NCBI GenBank assembly: GCA_036924085.1
Contig: JAVGWX010000018.1
Span: 25,642,063-25,706,062 of the forward strand
DNA length: 64,000 nt
Direction: 5' to 3'
From: Ariolimax columbianus
Taxonomy: Eukaryota; Mollusca; Gastropoda; Stylommatophora; Arionidae
The notes under the pieces are model-generated. The model ran no database searches. It was not told where the DNA came from and saw nothing but the letters and a program-made list of their open reading frames with translations. Shown here in pieces: positions 45,866 through 56,589 of the stretch (position 1 is the stretch's first letter; each line of letters begins with the position of its first letter). The position numbers and the translations under genes are program-made.

Positions 45866-46380
45866 TTATAGCGAGGTTCCGGCAACTATGCCTTTTGGTC
45901 CGCTGGCACATCTGGTTTCAGCACAGCTCATTTTTGGAACCGGGCTTAAATTCCCTCTTCTATCCCAATTCTAACAGCCAGGCTGTATCGATGCAGCCTA
46001 TTTCCAGGGTCGCCACTTGGAGACAGAATATGGTCTTGAGCAGCTCTGGTTCACTGATCCTGATCAAAGCAGTTAGCTATGAGACGGAGCCCAAGATGCA
46101 ACACAGGGAATGAGCTGTCAGCAAACAGCGAATCAAGGCTGGCTGCTTGCATCAGGGTCAGCGAACCAGAGCTGACCAAGACCCTATTCCATTTCAAAGT
46201 GGCAGCACCAGAAACAGGCTGCTCTAGTGCAGTCTGGCTAAGAGAACAGAGATTACACTGGGAAGGTAATGCCTGTACCAAAAGCGCAAGTTGAAATTTG
46301 ATGTGTTGAACCGAAAGCAGCCAATATCACTCGCTGTAAACATCAACAAAACGTTCTTTTCAGGATGAACGCCGAAGAAG
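45866..46380. repeat. Inverted pair of family A2 copies
   Basis: 45866-46088 is A2 in reverse and 46092-46380 is A2 forward. 'agcagctctggttcactgat' on the left pairs with 'gtcagcgaaccagagctgac' on the right. The right copy ends 'gaacgccgaagaagaag'. Confidence 0.7.
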
Positions 46381-46389
46381 AAGTAAAGT

Positions 46390-47075
46390 ATATAATGAAT
46401 AAAAATAAACATATAAGGTCGGTAATCAGACGTTTTTGGGTTCGGATTGGTTTTATCAGCCACCTTCAAACCCACTCCAGGATTGACAGATGACAATGTG
46501 GTCCTCTTCGAAAACTATGGACAAACAACAAGTTGTCGAGGAGGTAGAACGTAGACCACCAAAAATAAATTCCATTATTTTCAGATTATCTTTCTCTGCC
46601 AAAATGTTATAAATTAAAATTAGAAGTGTTCCTAGAGATGTGTGTGTGTTTGTGGCCTTTGCACTTAGTATGACCTAAGTTTAGCACTAACTAGATTCAA
46701 AGGGGTGGAAATTACATTATTTTGATATAAACAAAATTAGACGTAATTATATTATTTTTCTTGTGAAAAGGAAGGAATGTACGAGGAGGAATCAAAAGTA
46801 ACCTTTAATTTTTGTTTATTAACGTTTTGAACCCTGGCCACCCGTTCTGTAAAATCTCATTCCTTGTGCCCCTGAGGAAATACGCACAAGGTACACATAT
46901 GAGGAAAGCTATTTACTGTGACAAAACTATGTGCTCTAATTTCATTATTTTATCTAAAATTGACTGACCTAATCATCTACAATGTTCTTACTTGTTATGA
47001 CAATAAATTGTGGAATTATGGGGGATTGCATGATCTCTCCGTCTCCGAGCCATAGTCTGATGCACCGAGGGACAG
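46390..47075. other. No recognisable gene
   Basis: AT-rich with no supported feature. Confidence 0.35.
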
Positions 47076-47077
47076 GA

Positions 47078-47290
47078 ATAGATTACGTGGGATTGCATGA
47101 TTTCACCACTTCTGAGCCATAGTCTGATGGGATTGCATGATTTCACCACCTCTGAGCCATAGTCTGATGGGATTGCATGATTTCACCACCTCTGAGCCAT
47201 AGTCTGATGGGATTGCATGATTTCACCACCTCTGAGCCATAGTCTGATGGAATTGCATGATTTCACCACCTCTGAGCCATAGTCTGATGT
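47078..47290 (+). repeat. Tandem repeat, period 40 bp, about 5 copies
   Basis: The unit is 'ctgatgggattgcatgattt' plus 'caccacctctgagccatagt'. A diverged edge copy starts near 47020. Confidence 0.92.
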
Positions 47291-48120
47291 ACTGAGGGAC
47301 AGGAACAGATCTAGCATTATCATCAATGATTATTCGAATCGCACATGCTGTCATTCAAATAATCACTTGTTGTTTTCAGAATCATCCAATCTATCAGCTT
47401 CCAGATCCTTAAGAATACTTTCAACGTATTGTTTCGTTGTTAACCTTTAAGAGCGGCTATTTCCCAAATTTTAAAACACTTTTCAATCATTAAAACATTG
47501 CGGAACATACTTTGATGTCTGCTTCACCATATTCATTATTTCCGGAAATGTCATGACATTGTGGCCAGAACCCAAGCAGTACATCCCAAAATACACCTTA
47601 ACATAATGGTCCATCCATCACACCGAATAATGGGTGGCTCAGGGAAGGTGGTATTTACACACACCTTGATATTTGCTTGTCACGGTTTCAAACAGTTTAC
47701 AGACTGTGCCATATTAGGGTTACTTGTTTGAGTTCTCATCGTATATTTACTTGCATGGAAAAAAAGCATTATTTTTGCTCATCTACTTAAGGTATGAATG
47801 TCAGAGTATTAGAGTTTGATCCCTTGTTTTTGACATGCACCGGTTTACACAGCTGTAAATAGATTCCAGAATCCTGTATTTGGAAGGATATAGTAGAAAC
47901 TTAATTCCTCCCATCTCCCTCACCCCATTCTTTCCTCCCATCTCACCTAGCCCTTTATCCCTCTTCTCTTTCATCACCACCCCTCTCATTTCCTGTGCAT
48001 GTTGTAACAAGGGACTACAGAGTTTGTGCGTGAGGCTGAGAACTTCATAATATAAAGCATAGTGCTACCACTCTAAAAGCACATTAATTATTTATCTTCC
48101 TGCATAGAGGCTTTCTGTAG
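47290..48120. other. No recognisable gene
   Basis: No coding signal. Pyrimidine-rich text near 47900-47990. Confidence 0.35.
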
Positions 48121-48129
48121 TAGTGGCCC

Positions 48130-48475
48130 ATGTTGTTGTTGGTGGTATAAATGCCCACAATGAGTAAGTTTACTCATTTGTGTGTACTCAATGGGGCGTT
48201 AAGTGGCGGGTTGCAGTAGATTTCCTCACATCCTGAGTGTGCTGATGAAGGTAGACTGAGGTACTACAGGCGGTTGTGCTATACTTGGCTTCATATGCCA
48301 TTAATGTTCATTAATACAAGGATCGTGTCAATCCCCCACCTCGTTGACCAGGCTACCAAAAAGAACAGCCCGTTTCCAGGGAGACCTGCATGGAAGTGAG
48401 GTGGGGGTCTTGGCCAGTACGTTTTTCCTGACCCTGACTAATGTGTCCATGTTTTGCCTGATAAGACATTAATCT
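48130..48475 (+). repeat. Family B repeat, near full length
   Basis: It runs from 'gtataaatgcccacaatgag' through 'ggcggttgtgctatacttgg' to 'gtttttcctgaccctgacta'. The last part is the seed of the 40-bp array at 25.2 kb. Confidence 0.75.
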
Positions 48476-48572
48476 CACTGCGTCCTGGCCCATACAAAAG
48501 ACAGGAAATCAGTTACATTAAAGAAAATTAACAATGAATTTCTTCAAATTCATAACCAGAGCAGACTATTAA

Positions 48573-48835
48573 CCCTTTACAGTCCAACCTAATTTACAAG
48601 ATGTTAGTTTTAATGTCCAAAACAAAAACAGTCATTTTATGTGTTTCGTGGTTTACAGAAAAAAGTTATTAAAACTAAAATTATGATTTTTAAATTTAAA
48701 GTAACAACCTTTGCTTATAAATCAAATTTAGCTAAATAACAAGATATGGTTGATATGCGACATGTGACTTCAGATAAATTGGACTGTAAGTTGTGCCTCT
48801 AGTTGACTGCAATGGACAATTTGGACTGTAAAGGG
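48573..48835. mobile_element. piggyBac-type MITE, 263 bp
   Basis: The ends are a perfect 15-bp inverted repeat, ccctttacagtccaa on the left and ttggactgtaaaggg on the right. TTAA lies on both sides (48569-48572 and 48836-48839). There is an inner copy 'aattggactgtaag' near the right end. No coding capacity. TTAA duplications plus CCC-starting ends are the piggyBac signature. Confidence 0.9.
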
Positions 48836-48984
48836 TTAATCTGTTAATTGTCAGTTATGTTCTTTTACAAGGTGACCAGCAGATATATTCTTAGTTGCAT
48901 CTTATTTGTGTTAAGCGATAGCACTTTTTAAATTAATTTTATTGATAATGAGATCCAAATTGAAGAATTCCTTGTTATAAAATA

Positions 48985-49160
48985 TGTCATCGAAATGCAT
49001 ACATGCAGAGGCTAAACAGCATGAAGAAATTATAGCAGAACACCAACAAAGCGACAAAAGTGAAAGTCTTGAGAGCCTGTGTTTTTCCTGTGGCAGCATA
49101 TGGCTGTGAATCATGGACGATTACCAAAACTTCTAGAAAAAGAATCGAGTCCTTCAAGTC
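48985..49160 (+). mobile_element. LINE C-terminal fragment
   Basis: Across frame breaks the DNA matches the LINE at 11.87-12.03 kb: 'atagcagaacaccaacaaag', then 'tcctgtggcagcatatggct' and 'cgagtccttcaagtc'. It ends inside the next array. Confidence 0.75.
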
Positions 49161-49665
49161 CAACAGATGAAAGTCCAACAGATGAAAGTCAAACAGATGA
49201 AAGTCCAACAGATGAAAGTCCAACAGATGAAAGTCCAACAGATGAAAGTCCAACAGATGAAAATCCAACAGATGAAAGTACAACAGATGAAAGTCAAACA
49301 GATGAAAGTTAAACAGATGAAAGTTCAACAGATGAAAGTCCAACAGATGAAAGACCAACAGATGAAAGTTCAACAGATGAAAGTCCAACAGATGAAAGTT
49401 CAACAGATGAAAGTCCAACAGATGAAAGTTCAACAGATGAAAGTCCGACAGATGAAAGTTCAACAGATGAAAGTCCAACAGATGAAAGTCCAACAGATGA
49501 AAGTCCAACAGATGAAAGTCCGACAGATGAAAGTCAAACAGATGAAAGTCCGACAGATGAAAGTCCAACAGATGAAAGTTCGACAGATGAAAGTCCGACA
49601 GATGAAAGTCCAACAGATGAAAGTCAAACAGATGAAAGTCAAACAGATGAAAGTCAAAGTATTGC
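49155..49665 (+). repeat. Tandem repeat, period 15 bp, about 34 copies
   Basis: The unit is 'aagtccaacagatga', with variation at 'gtcc', 'gttc' and 'gtca'. The period is a multiple of three, so several frames stay open on both strands (SPTDE, QQMKV and minus-strand DFHLL repeats). None is likely a gene. Confidence 0.96.
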
Positions 49666-49714
49666 TATCTTGACATTATTTTAAAACAATCATTATGATG
49701 GACGTCTTCTCAAT

Positions 49715-50290
49715 ATGAAGAATAACCTAGAACCTGAACTGACAAGAAGTCGCTGCGCGGGTTGGGCAGCCATGTCGTCTATTAACACGGTTCTGGATGG
49801 TTGTCATGACCAAGTCCTGAAAGCCTCCCTCTTCAATTCCACTGTGCTCCCTGTGATATGCTATAGTGCCAAGACGTGGACACTAAATAAAATCACTAGA
49901 AGAAAAATTCAGTGTCACCCAGGCCTCCCTTCAGAGATGCTTGGTCGGAATCACAATTTCTGACATAATAAGACGATTGTCCCTGGTGACGGATGCGGTA
50001 ATCCATGCAGACAAGGCAAAGCATTGATGGGCAGGTCACATATTGCGACGAAACGATGGTAGATGGAGCACAGCGATAGCAGTCCGGTACACTCGAGGTA
50101 AGAAGAGACCGTGGGAACGACCTCCATTGCGTTGGTCAGACTCTCTGCAACATACACCGAAAAGGCTCTAGAGGAGCACTTACCACGCACTGGACTTCTG
50201 TGACCCAATACGAAGTAGGGACTCGCAGCTACGCTGAGAAATGGATCATCAAGATCAATGATGCTTTACCTATTGCTCAGGCTTACCAAG
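49715..50290 (+). mobile_element. LINE C-terminal fragment
   Basis: The frame reads SLFNSTVLPVICYSAKTWTL, then broken text like 'WAGHILRRNDGRW' and 'KRPWERPPLRWSDSL', a non-LTR ORF2 C-terminus of another lineage. Confidence 0.75.
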
Positions 50291-50299
50291 GAGATTATT

Positions 50300-51050
50300 A
50301 GGGCTGAAGAATAATGGCTGCCTGCTCTGATAGTTACTGCTCAGTGTGCAGGCTAGCATGCTTTTTTTCACCCCACCCAAATAGAAAAAAAAAGTTGGTC
50401 TCTATCTGATTAGGAGACGAGTACCATAACCCGTTGAGTATCTGCTCCATTTACATAATTTTTCATTTTTATGGGGGGGGGGGGGGGGGGGGGGCATTTG
50501 TACAAAATAGTGTATATACATCGTCAGAAATGTGAAGGAAAAAAAACCATACAAATTATATGTAGTTTGTACATGTCGACAACTACAGTGACCTCATTCG
50601 GTTGTTGTAAATGGATGGTGAAAGAGTGCATGAAAAATGTACACCATTAAGTATTAGAACTTTGATCGTAGGTGTTTTTCACTTTATCTATATGTAATTG
50701 CTCTTTATTATTTGTTTTCACTCCTTTTATTTATATTTTTTCGAAACTTTATATGCGAGTCATTTAAATTACGTTTGTACATAACATTGGTTATAGTATT
50801 TATTTCAGTAAGTTCGACTTCATGAATTATTTGGTGCATGGATTTGTAATTATAGATGCACATGTCATGTATTATCCCCTTGAATGTGCATTTTTTCAAT
50901 GTTTTTGGCCAGTATTTTTAATTTTGGTGACGCTGATCAACCGTGGATATAATCCTTTTGGTTATATTAAGGTGTTTTTTGTTTTCGCTTACATTGTGAA
51001 CTTGATGGTATTATATACAGTGTTGTTGGATTTGAATTCTTGAAATTTGC
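50300..51050. other. No recognisable gene
   Basis: AT-rich, with the poly-G tract at 50473-50494. Open frames here are hydrophobic by composition only. Confidence 0.35.
50473..50494 (+). repeat. Poly-G tract, 22 bp
   Basis: Uninterrupted run of G. Confidence 0.9.
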
Positions 51051-51059
51051 ATTATTTAT

Positions 51060-51195
51060 GTACGTACTATATAGAGGGAAGCATGATGTTGTCGCCAGGA
51101 TTAATGAGGCCAGATTTGCATTCAACTCTCTTCGCTCAATATGCAACTTATTCACCATAGAGAATAAAATTAGGCTGTTTACCATAAATGTTGAA
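51060..51195 (+). mobile_element. LINE fragment
   Basis: One frame reads RINEARFAFNSLRSICNLFT followed by 'ENKIRLFTINVEVDS', the segment after the RT fingers seen in many LINEs. Confidence 0.6.
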
Positions 51196-51204
51196 GTGGA
51201 CTCA

Positions 51205-51465
51205 AGGTAATGTGTTCCCCTCAGGTGCTGGAGGTTGCGGGTTCAAATCACGATCAAGACAGGATTTTTTCACATGGGTCGTCCGGTAAAAATTGTCCAT
51301 AGTCTCTGAGTAGTGAGATCAAACACCCGTATGCAGTGGCTCGCGCATTAAAAATCCTCTGGCAGTTGGAAATCGCAAAGAGAAGGCTTAACGGCTGCTG
51401 CTCAGGCAAGATTCAAGTTAAAAATCTACTCAAATTATTCTAGGGATTCTCGCCCCACAGAGAAA
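51205..51465 (+). mobile_element. SINE4 (tRNA-headed)
   Basis: 'gctggaggttgcgggttcaa' and 'ctctgagtagtgagatc' match 31.95-32.2 kb. Confidence 0.65.
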
Positions 51466-51739
51466 ACGTCACAATAAGGAAACTGTGTGGCTATAACATC
51501 AGTTCTTGATTATGTGGTTAGCGCAGCAGCTTAGATGTTGCGTGACAGGCTGTGGATCTACCTTGCTCTAATTTATGTTTACACCACCACCAGTCCCAAT
51601 AATAGGCGATTGTATATTCCAGAGGCTAACAGATACTGGGATTGACCTGGCAAGTCACCAGCGGAAATTCTCCCGCTAAATAATATGAAACAAAGGAGGT
51701 AACACCTCCCCATAACGTCTAACGACACAAGTGAACTGA

Positions 51740-52150
51740 AGATAGATGGATGGTAAAGTTTGTCCTGCTATATGGATCGGAGACATGCCATGTGGCTAAG
51801 GGTATCAGACTTTCCTCAACAAGAGTCTTCAGCACATACTCCATGTTAGAAGGCCGGAGGTAATGACAAACATAGATCTGTTGGAATGAATATATCAACA
51901 ACCAATAGAGTAGGATAGAGTGAGGATGGATGGATAGGACACACTGTCAGAAAGAAGTAGAATAGTATAACCAGACATGTGCTGGATTGAAACCCACAGG
52001 GAAAGAGATGAGTGGGGAAAACACCTGGGGATGAGCGGTCGAGGAAGAAGTCAGTACAATCAGGGACTTGTACGCGGAACTTAAGAAAATGGCACAATAG
52101 GAAGATGAGAGAGAGTTGTCAATGGCCCGTGCCAAAAAATGACAGACAGA
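51740..52150 (+). mobile_element. LINE C-terminal fragment
   Basis: Broken frames read VKFVLLYGSETCHVAKGI, then 'GWMDRTHCQKEVE', 'CAGLKPTGKEM' and 'DLYAELKKMAQ'. This is the frequent non-LTR C-terminus with 'W.GHTLRK...LGWNPQGKR'. Confidence 0.78.
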
Positions 52151-52164
52151 CATTGATAATGATA

Positions 52165-52330
52165 ACAGCGAGGCTGCGATATCCGTGCCTATTTGCTTGA
52201 CACATCTGGTTTCAGCGCTGCATATTTTTGGGACTAGCTTTGTCTAGCCTTTTCTACCCCTAAATTCTCTGCCATCCTGCATAGATGCAACGTGTATCTA
52301 GAGCGGCCACTTGGAGGTGGAATTGGTTGA
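52165..52330 (-). repeat. Family A2 retroposon, partial
   Basis: 'agcgaggctgcgatatccgt', 'gacacatctggtttcagcg' and 'gcggccacttggaggtgg' match 45.9 kb in reverse. Confidence 0.6.
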
Positions 52331-53070
52331 GTCTCAGGCCATCATGGTTAACTGCGACCAAAGTCACTGCAGGAGTATCAACAGGAGATACCAGTACCAA
52401 TTTCATAGCCGAAATAACAGCTGTACATGCAGCATCTCAGATTCTTATCAGCCAAAAGACAACTGCAAGGAAAATGGTCATTTTAACAGACTTCAAGAGC
52501 ATACTCCAAACCATCTCAAACCTCAAACAAGATGGACTCTCACACGAAATAAAATACATCAAGTTGCTGTCATAAAAATTAGATCTAGTTCTACTGTGGA
52601 TTCCGGTCGACTGTTAGATCCTTGGAAACGGGAAGCGGATAAATTCACAAAAGCCGAAAGTGTCAGTACTCAGACACGCCATCTACAAAGCTATAAAGAA
52701 GCAAAGACACTCATTAAACGATCCATGAAGACGGAATGGAGAGACTAGCACAATGAATACAAGCCAGAAAATGAAAGTTATAGACAAACTTTGCAAAGAT
52801 GGGCAGTTAAAGATTGTCAGACTCAAAATGAGACATTGCAGACTCAAGCCCATCTCCACAGATTGAGACACCACTACGTGCGATTGCGACGCATCCAAGC
52901 AAACACCAGAACATATCCTGTAGGGCTTTCCCACTGAGGCAGTCAGGCCTGAGGGAGCGACCATGCTCGAAAATCTGTGGGGGACCGGCGAAGACCTTAA
53001 ATGCACAGTTTCCTTCTTGAACATCAATTTGATCAAAGAAGATGAAAAAAAGATTGTCACAAAGTGAATT
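52330..53070 (+). mobile_element. LINE RNase H and C-terminal relic
   Basis: Frames read FIAEITAVHAASQILISQ with the RNase H Glu and MVILTDFKSILQTISNL with the Asp. A segment 'RRLDPWKREADKFTKAE' type follows, then CDCDASKQTPEHILQ and MLENLWGTGEDLKCTVSFLN. Stops and frameshifts break it. Same architecture as 12.8-13.6 kb but a different lineage. Confidence 0.8.
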
Positions 53071-53465
53071 TTGGTCTGATTTGATTCATTGTCTTAGGAG
53101 ACTCTAATGGTTGATTTTCACCATGTGATTCGATTCATTGTGTTTGGAGACTCTAATGATTGATTTTCACCATGTGATTCGATTCATTGTGTTTGGAGAC
53201 TCTAATGGTTGATTTTCACCATGTGATTCGATTCATTGTGTTTGGAGACTCTAATGGTTGATTTTCACCATGTGATTCGATTCATTGTGTTAGGAGACTC
53301 TAACGGTTGATTTTCACCATGTGATTCGATTCATTGTGTTAGGAGACTCTAACGGTTGATTTTCACCATGTGATTCAATTCATTGTGTTAGGAGACTCTA
53401 ATGGTTGATTTTCACCATGTGATTCGATTCATTGTGTTTGGAGACTCTAATGGTTGATTTTTCCT
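53070..53465 (+). repeat. Tandem repeat, period 49 bp, about 8 copies
   Basis: The unit is 'attcgattcattgtgtttgg' plus 'agactctaatggttgatttt' plus 'caccatgtg'. It begins at the end of the LINE relic. Confidence 0.93.
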
Positions 53466-53654
53466 GTGTGGATCTTTGGCTCTTTATTAGAGATGAAATA
53501 ATAGGCCCACTGTATCCCCATGCATGTTGTAAAGGTAACTAAAGAGAGCTGCACATGGAGCTAGATAGAGGCCCCTGCTATAAGAACATGCAGTTGTAGT
53601 GATGACTGAGTGAAAGAAAATATGAAAAGAATTGTTAAATTATTATTCTTTCTA

Positions 53655-53765
53655 AGTCTAGCACAGTGGTAGAGCACTTGCTTTTCATGGCAGAGATACG
53701 GTGTGCAAATCTCGCTATCATACACTCCAGTAGATTGTAAATGGGTACGTGACACATGAATAGAG
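53655..53765 (+). repeat. tRNA-like SINE head
   Basis: 'tctagcacagtggtagagca' is a good A box, but the B-box region 'gtgtgcaaatctcgct' is degraded and no full cloverleaf is evident. Confidence 0.4.
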
Positions 53766-53822
53766 AAGCAAAAGCAAGCGAGGAAAAACACTGAGCACTA
53801 TATCATACAAGCTGTGGCTTAA

Positions 53823-54479
53823 CCTTTAGCACGCGGCTGTCTAAATTATTATGACACACTCAGTAAAATTTGAAATTTAAAAAAAATTTCTTTTTTTTTA
53901 TGGAGACCCTACCCGTAGCCATTTTTTAATGCTGAATACGTCACATCCAACACAGGTTTTTTTGCTAGTTAAAGTATTGTATGTTACATTACAAATGAAT
54001 TTATGAACGATTTATCTTCTTATTACGGAGATTGGAGCAGGCTGACTTTTTGCGAAAGGTGAGGTAGATTTTTGGGAAAGATCTTTATCGAATAGATCTG
54101 TTCATTTTGTTTGTTTAGAAGTAATAACTACGTTTGAATTGGAAACTAACAGTTGCGTCCATATTATAAACACAGTATCGATACGTCGTTGTGGTTTCCA
54201 TGGATTTCTATCGGAGCGACCAGGCCTAGTGGTTGAGTCAAAATTTTTTTTGGTTTTCCAATTAATTTTCATCTTCATCTTTTTGTATCTCAAAATCTAA
54301 CAAACACACAACAAAAACAATAACACCAACAAGTTCTTTATTCAATTGTGTCTCTCTACACACAAGAAAATCATATTTCTTGACCAACAAACAGAAAAGT
54401 TAAAAAAAAATTCAGTCAACTACCATATCGAAATATAAAGTTGTGAAAATTCTTGCAAAAAAATGTAGAGTGCTAAAGG
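53823..54479. mobile_element. TTAA-bounded MITE-like element, 657 bp
   Basis: TTAA at 53819-53822 and 54480-54483. The ends are inverted: cctttagcac on the left and gtgctaaagg on the right, 10 bp perfect, then partial. The middle near 54100-54200 resembles the element at 7.14-7.52 kb ('aatacgtttgtagtggaaac' there, a similar text here). Confidence 0.8.
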
Positions 54480-54830
54480 TTAAAATACTGAAGTCTCTAA
54501 CAACTTCATTCCCCGCCAATGTTGTAACTGTTGTGGGACAAACCTTTACTTAGGCGCGAATGTGTTTTACAATGTTTTAATATACGATATTTGCATAATA
54601 TTTATTAATTACTCTAAGGGGAAAAAATTGTAAAAAATTGTGTACATCTGTATGCTAAAGGAAATGTCAAAAACTGTATAAATAACGAGTAACATGTACA
54701 AGTTGACATGTATGCAAATATGACTAGTCATTGGAGTTCTGTGTAGGGAACATAAGTAGTTACATATGCCATTGTTAAGAAACTCAACCCCAATAAGTTC
54801 TGTGATGATGGGAAGAAATAGTCATAAAAG

Positions 54831-54990
54831 CTGCCAAAAACAGATGTGTCGGACCGAAAGGGACAAGTATCGCAGTGAAGCTGTAAAACTAGCGACACAA
54901 TGCATTCCGTTCTCTGGACAACATCCTGCTACTTGCAAAGCTCTGTTCAGGGCTTGGTAGCAGTTGATTGAGAATGAAAGCAGAAGATGA
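54831..54990 (+). mobile_element. Family A retroposon, 5'-truncated, with target-site duplication
   Basis: It is bounded by 'agtcataaaag' at 54820-54830 and 54991-55001, a perfect 11-bp duplication. The 160-bp copy holds 'atgtgtcggaccgaaaggga', 'cgcagtgaagctgtaaa' and the tail 'gagaatgaaagcagaagatg'. Confidence 0.85.
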
Positions 54991-55194
54991 AGTCATAAAA
55001 GACTACAGTAATATCTATGTCTAATTCAATAAAAACACACAGGTAATGAGTCAGTGACCGCAAAAACAAAATAATAACTACGTAACAACCACAAGGTCTT
55101 CGTTGGTGACAAAAAAAACCATTTAAAAACAACTAGCCAATCACAACAGAAAGAAGACGTGGTCTAAAATACCAGGTACAAGTTTGCCGTCATT

Positions 55195-55790
55195 ATGACT
55201 GTAATGTCTTAGTCGACCTGTACTTCTACAGGGATAGATGCCCTTGTGCAGGTCCCAGCTCTGGTATGAGCCATGAATAGAATTTCCTGCTTAGCGGGCT
55301 AGGCTCAATCAGCTTATTACTCCGCTACGTTGGGACAAGTGCCATAGAGGGCGGTTAACCAATGTGTGAGTCCATCTTAATAGATTCAAACACTAAAGCA
55401 AAGGGGCCGCGGTAGCGCAGTGGTTAGTGCACTGGCTTCCCAGTCAGGCGAGTTCCATCCGCAGTTAGGGCAGGATTTTTTTTTCTGATCGCAAACCAGC
55501 TCCAGTGGTCAACCCAGCCACAGAAATTGGGTGCCAGAAAAATTTGGGAAGTAAAGGTGGCCAGCGTTTATGTGCCGGGGGTCACAAAATAATATGGGCC
55601 AAACACCATATTTCCTATACGTCGTTTGGCATGATGTGATCTTTACTTTACTAGATCAAAGTAGACCCGCAGCCTGTTAGGCGCTGTCTATGTTGCTGTT
55701 AACAAATCACCTAACCATGGCCGGTGTTATGCCATGTCACACAACCATGCTCTCTGTGGGGCAGAGATGCTTTTCTTGTCCTTGTCATAC
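55195..55790 (+). repeat. Family G repeat, interrupted by SINE3
   Basis: The outer parts match 17.3-17.69 kb in order: 'gcttagcgggctaggctca' before the insertion and 'tagacccgcagcctgttag' after it. Confidence 0.75.
55404..55655 (+). mobile_element. SINE3 nested in family G
   Basis: It starts 'ggggccgcggtagcgcagtg', with 'gggaagtaaaggtggccagc' and 'atatgggccaaacaccat' in the body. Flanking 'ctaaagcaaag' and 'ctagatcaaag' are an imperfect target-site duplication of sequence that is single at 17.5 kb. Confidence 0.82.
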
Positions 55791-56219
55791 ACAGACCCCT
55801 GTGGGTCACCATAATGTAGATATTGTTTTCTTTTTCCCCTTATGCAATCACTGAGTCCTTACCTATATGTGTTTTGATTTACTTTTTACCTGTAGTACTG
55901 CTGCAGCTTTGTTCTATTTATTTGCATATGAAATATCAACTTTGTTTTAAACTCTTTTTAATTTAATTTCCAACAAACTTTTTGTTGTTGTTTGTCTTGT
56001 TTCCTAAGGCACTGTGCATTGTACTGTGTTTATGTGCCTTACAGCACAATGAGTCTGACTTTAGCACACTATTTGTTGATGGGTTTTCTTCGTGTAAGGG
56101 TAGGACTTTGCTGTTTCATGAATCCAACTGCAAACAAGTTTGAGTTGTGAACCATTCCACTAACCGCTTCATCACAGCCGGTCTCGGTTTTTTTTTATTT
56201 CTTACATAAAGAAGATATA

Positions 56220-56580
56220 CCTAAAATCAAGGTGATGGAGATGTGATGCTCCAGACAGATCCTTAGAATAATGTGCAAGGATCATGTCACAAATATCAAC
56301 ATTCACAGTACAATCCAACAGTTTATCAGATCATATTTCTGTCAGTTGTAAAAATATGTAATCTCTAACGGTACTGTCATGTGATACGATCAAATAGACT
56401 GTCTAATATAATACTCAAGGGCAAGGTTCTTGGAACAAGAAAGTGCCCTAAGATGCACTGAACGGATGATGTTTGGAAATGGACAGACAAAGCCTTGAGA
56501 GAGATGGAAACGCTAGCAGTGGACAAACCAAGATGGGGACAGATGGATCATATTGTTGTTAGATGTGATGTCTCTACAAT
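56220..56580 (+). mobile_element. LINE C-terminal relic
   Basis: Broken frames read 'CSRQILRIMCKDHVTNINI' and 'ARFLEQESALRCTERMMFGN', decayed forms of the ORF2 C-terminal block. It leads directly into the next array. Confidence 0.55.
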
Positions 56581-56589
56581 TATCGTGGT

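Noticed and set aside
48987..49673. Long repeat proteins on both strands (QQMKV, SPTDE and DFHLL types)
   Set aside because: All come from the 15-bp array; open frames exist on both strands at once, as expected of an in-frame microsatellite and not of a gene.
50822..51043. Hydrophobic small membrane protein
   Set aside because: The frame is AT-rich DNA whose T-rich codons give Phe, Leu and Val; no splice sites, homology or conservation evidence.
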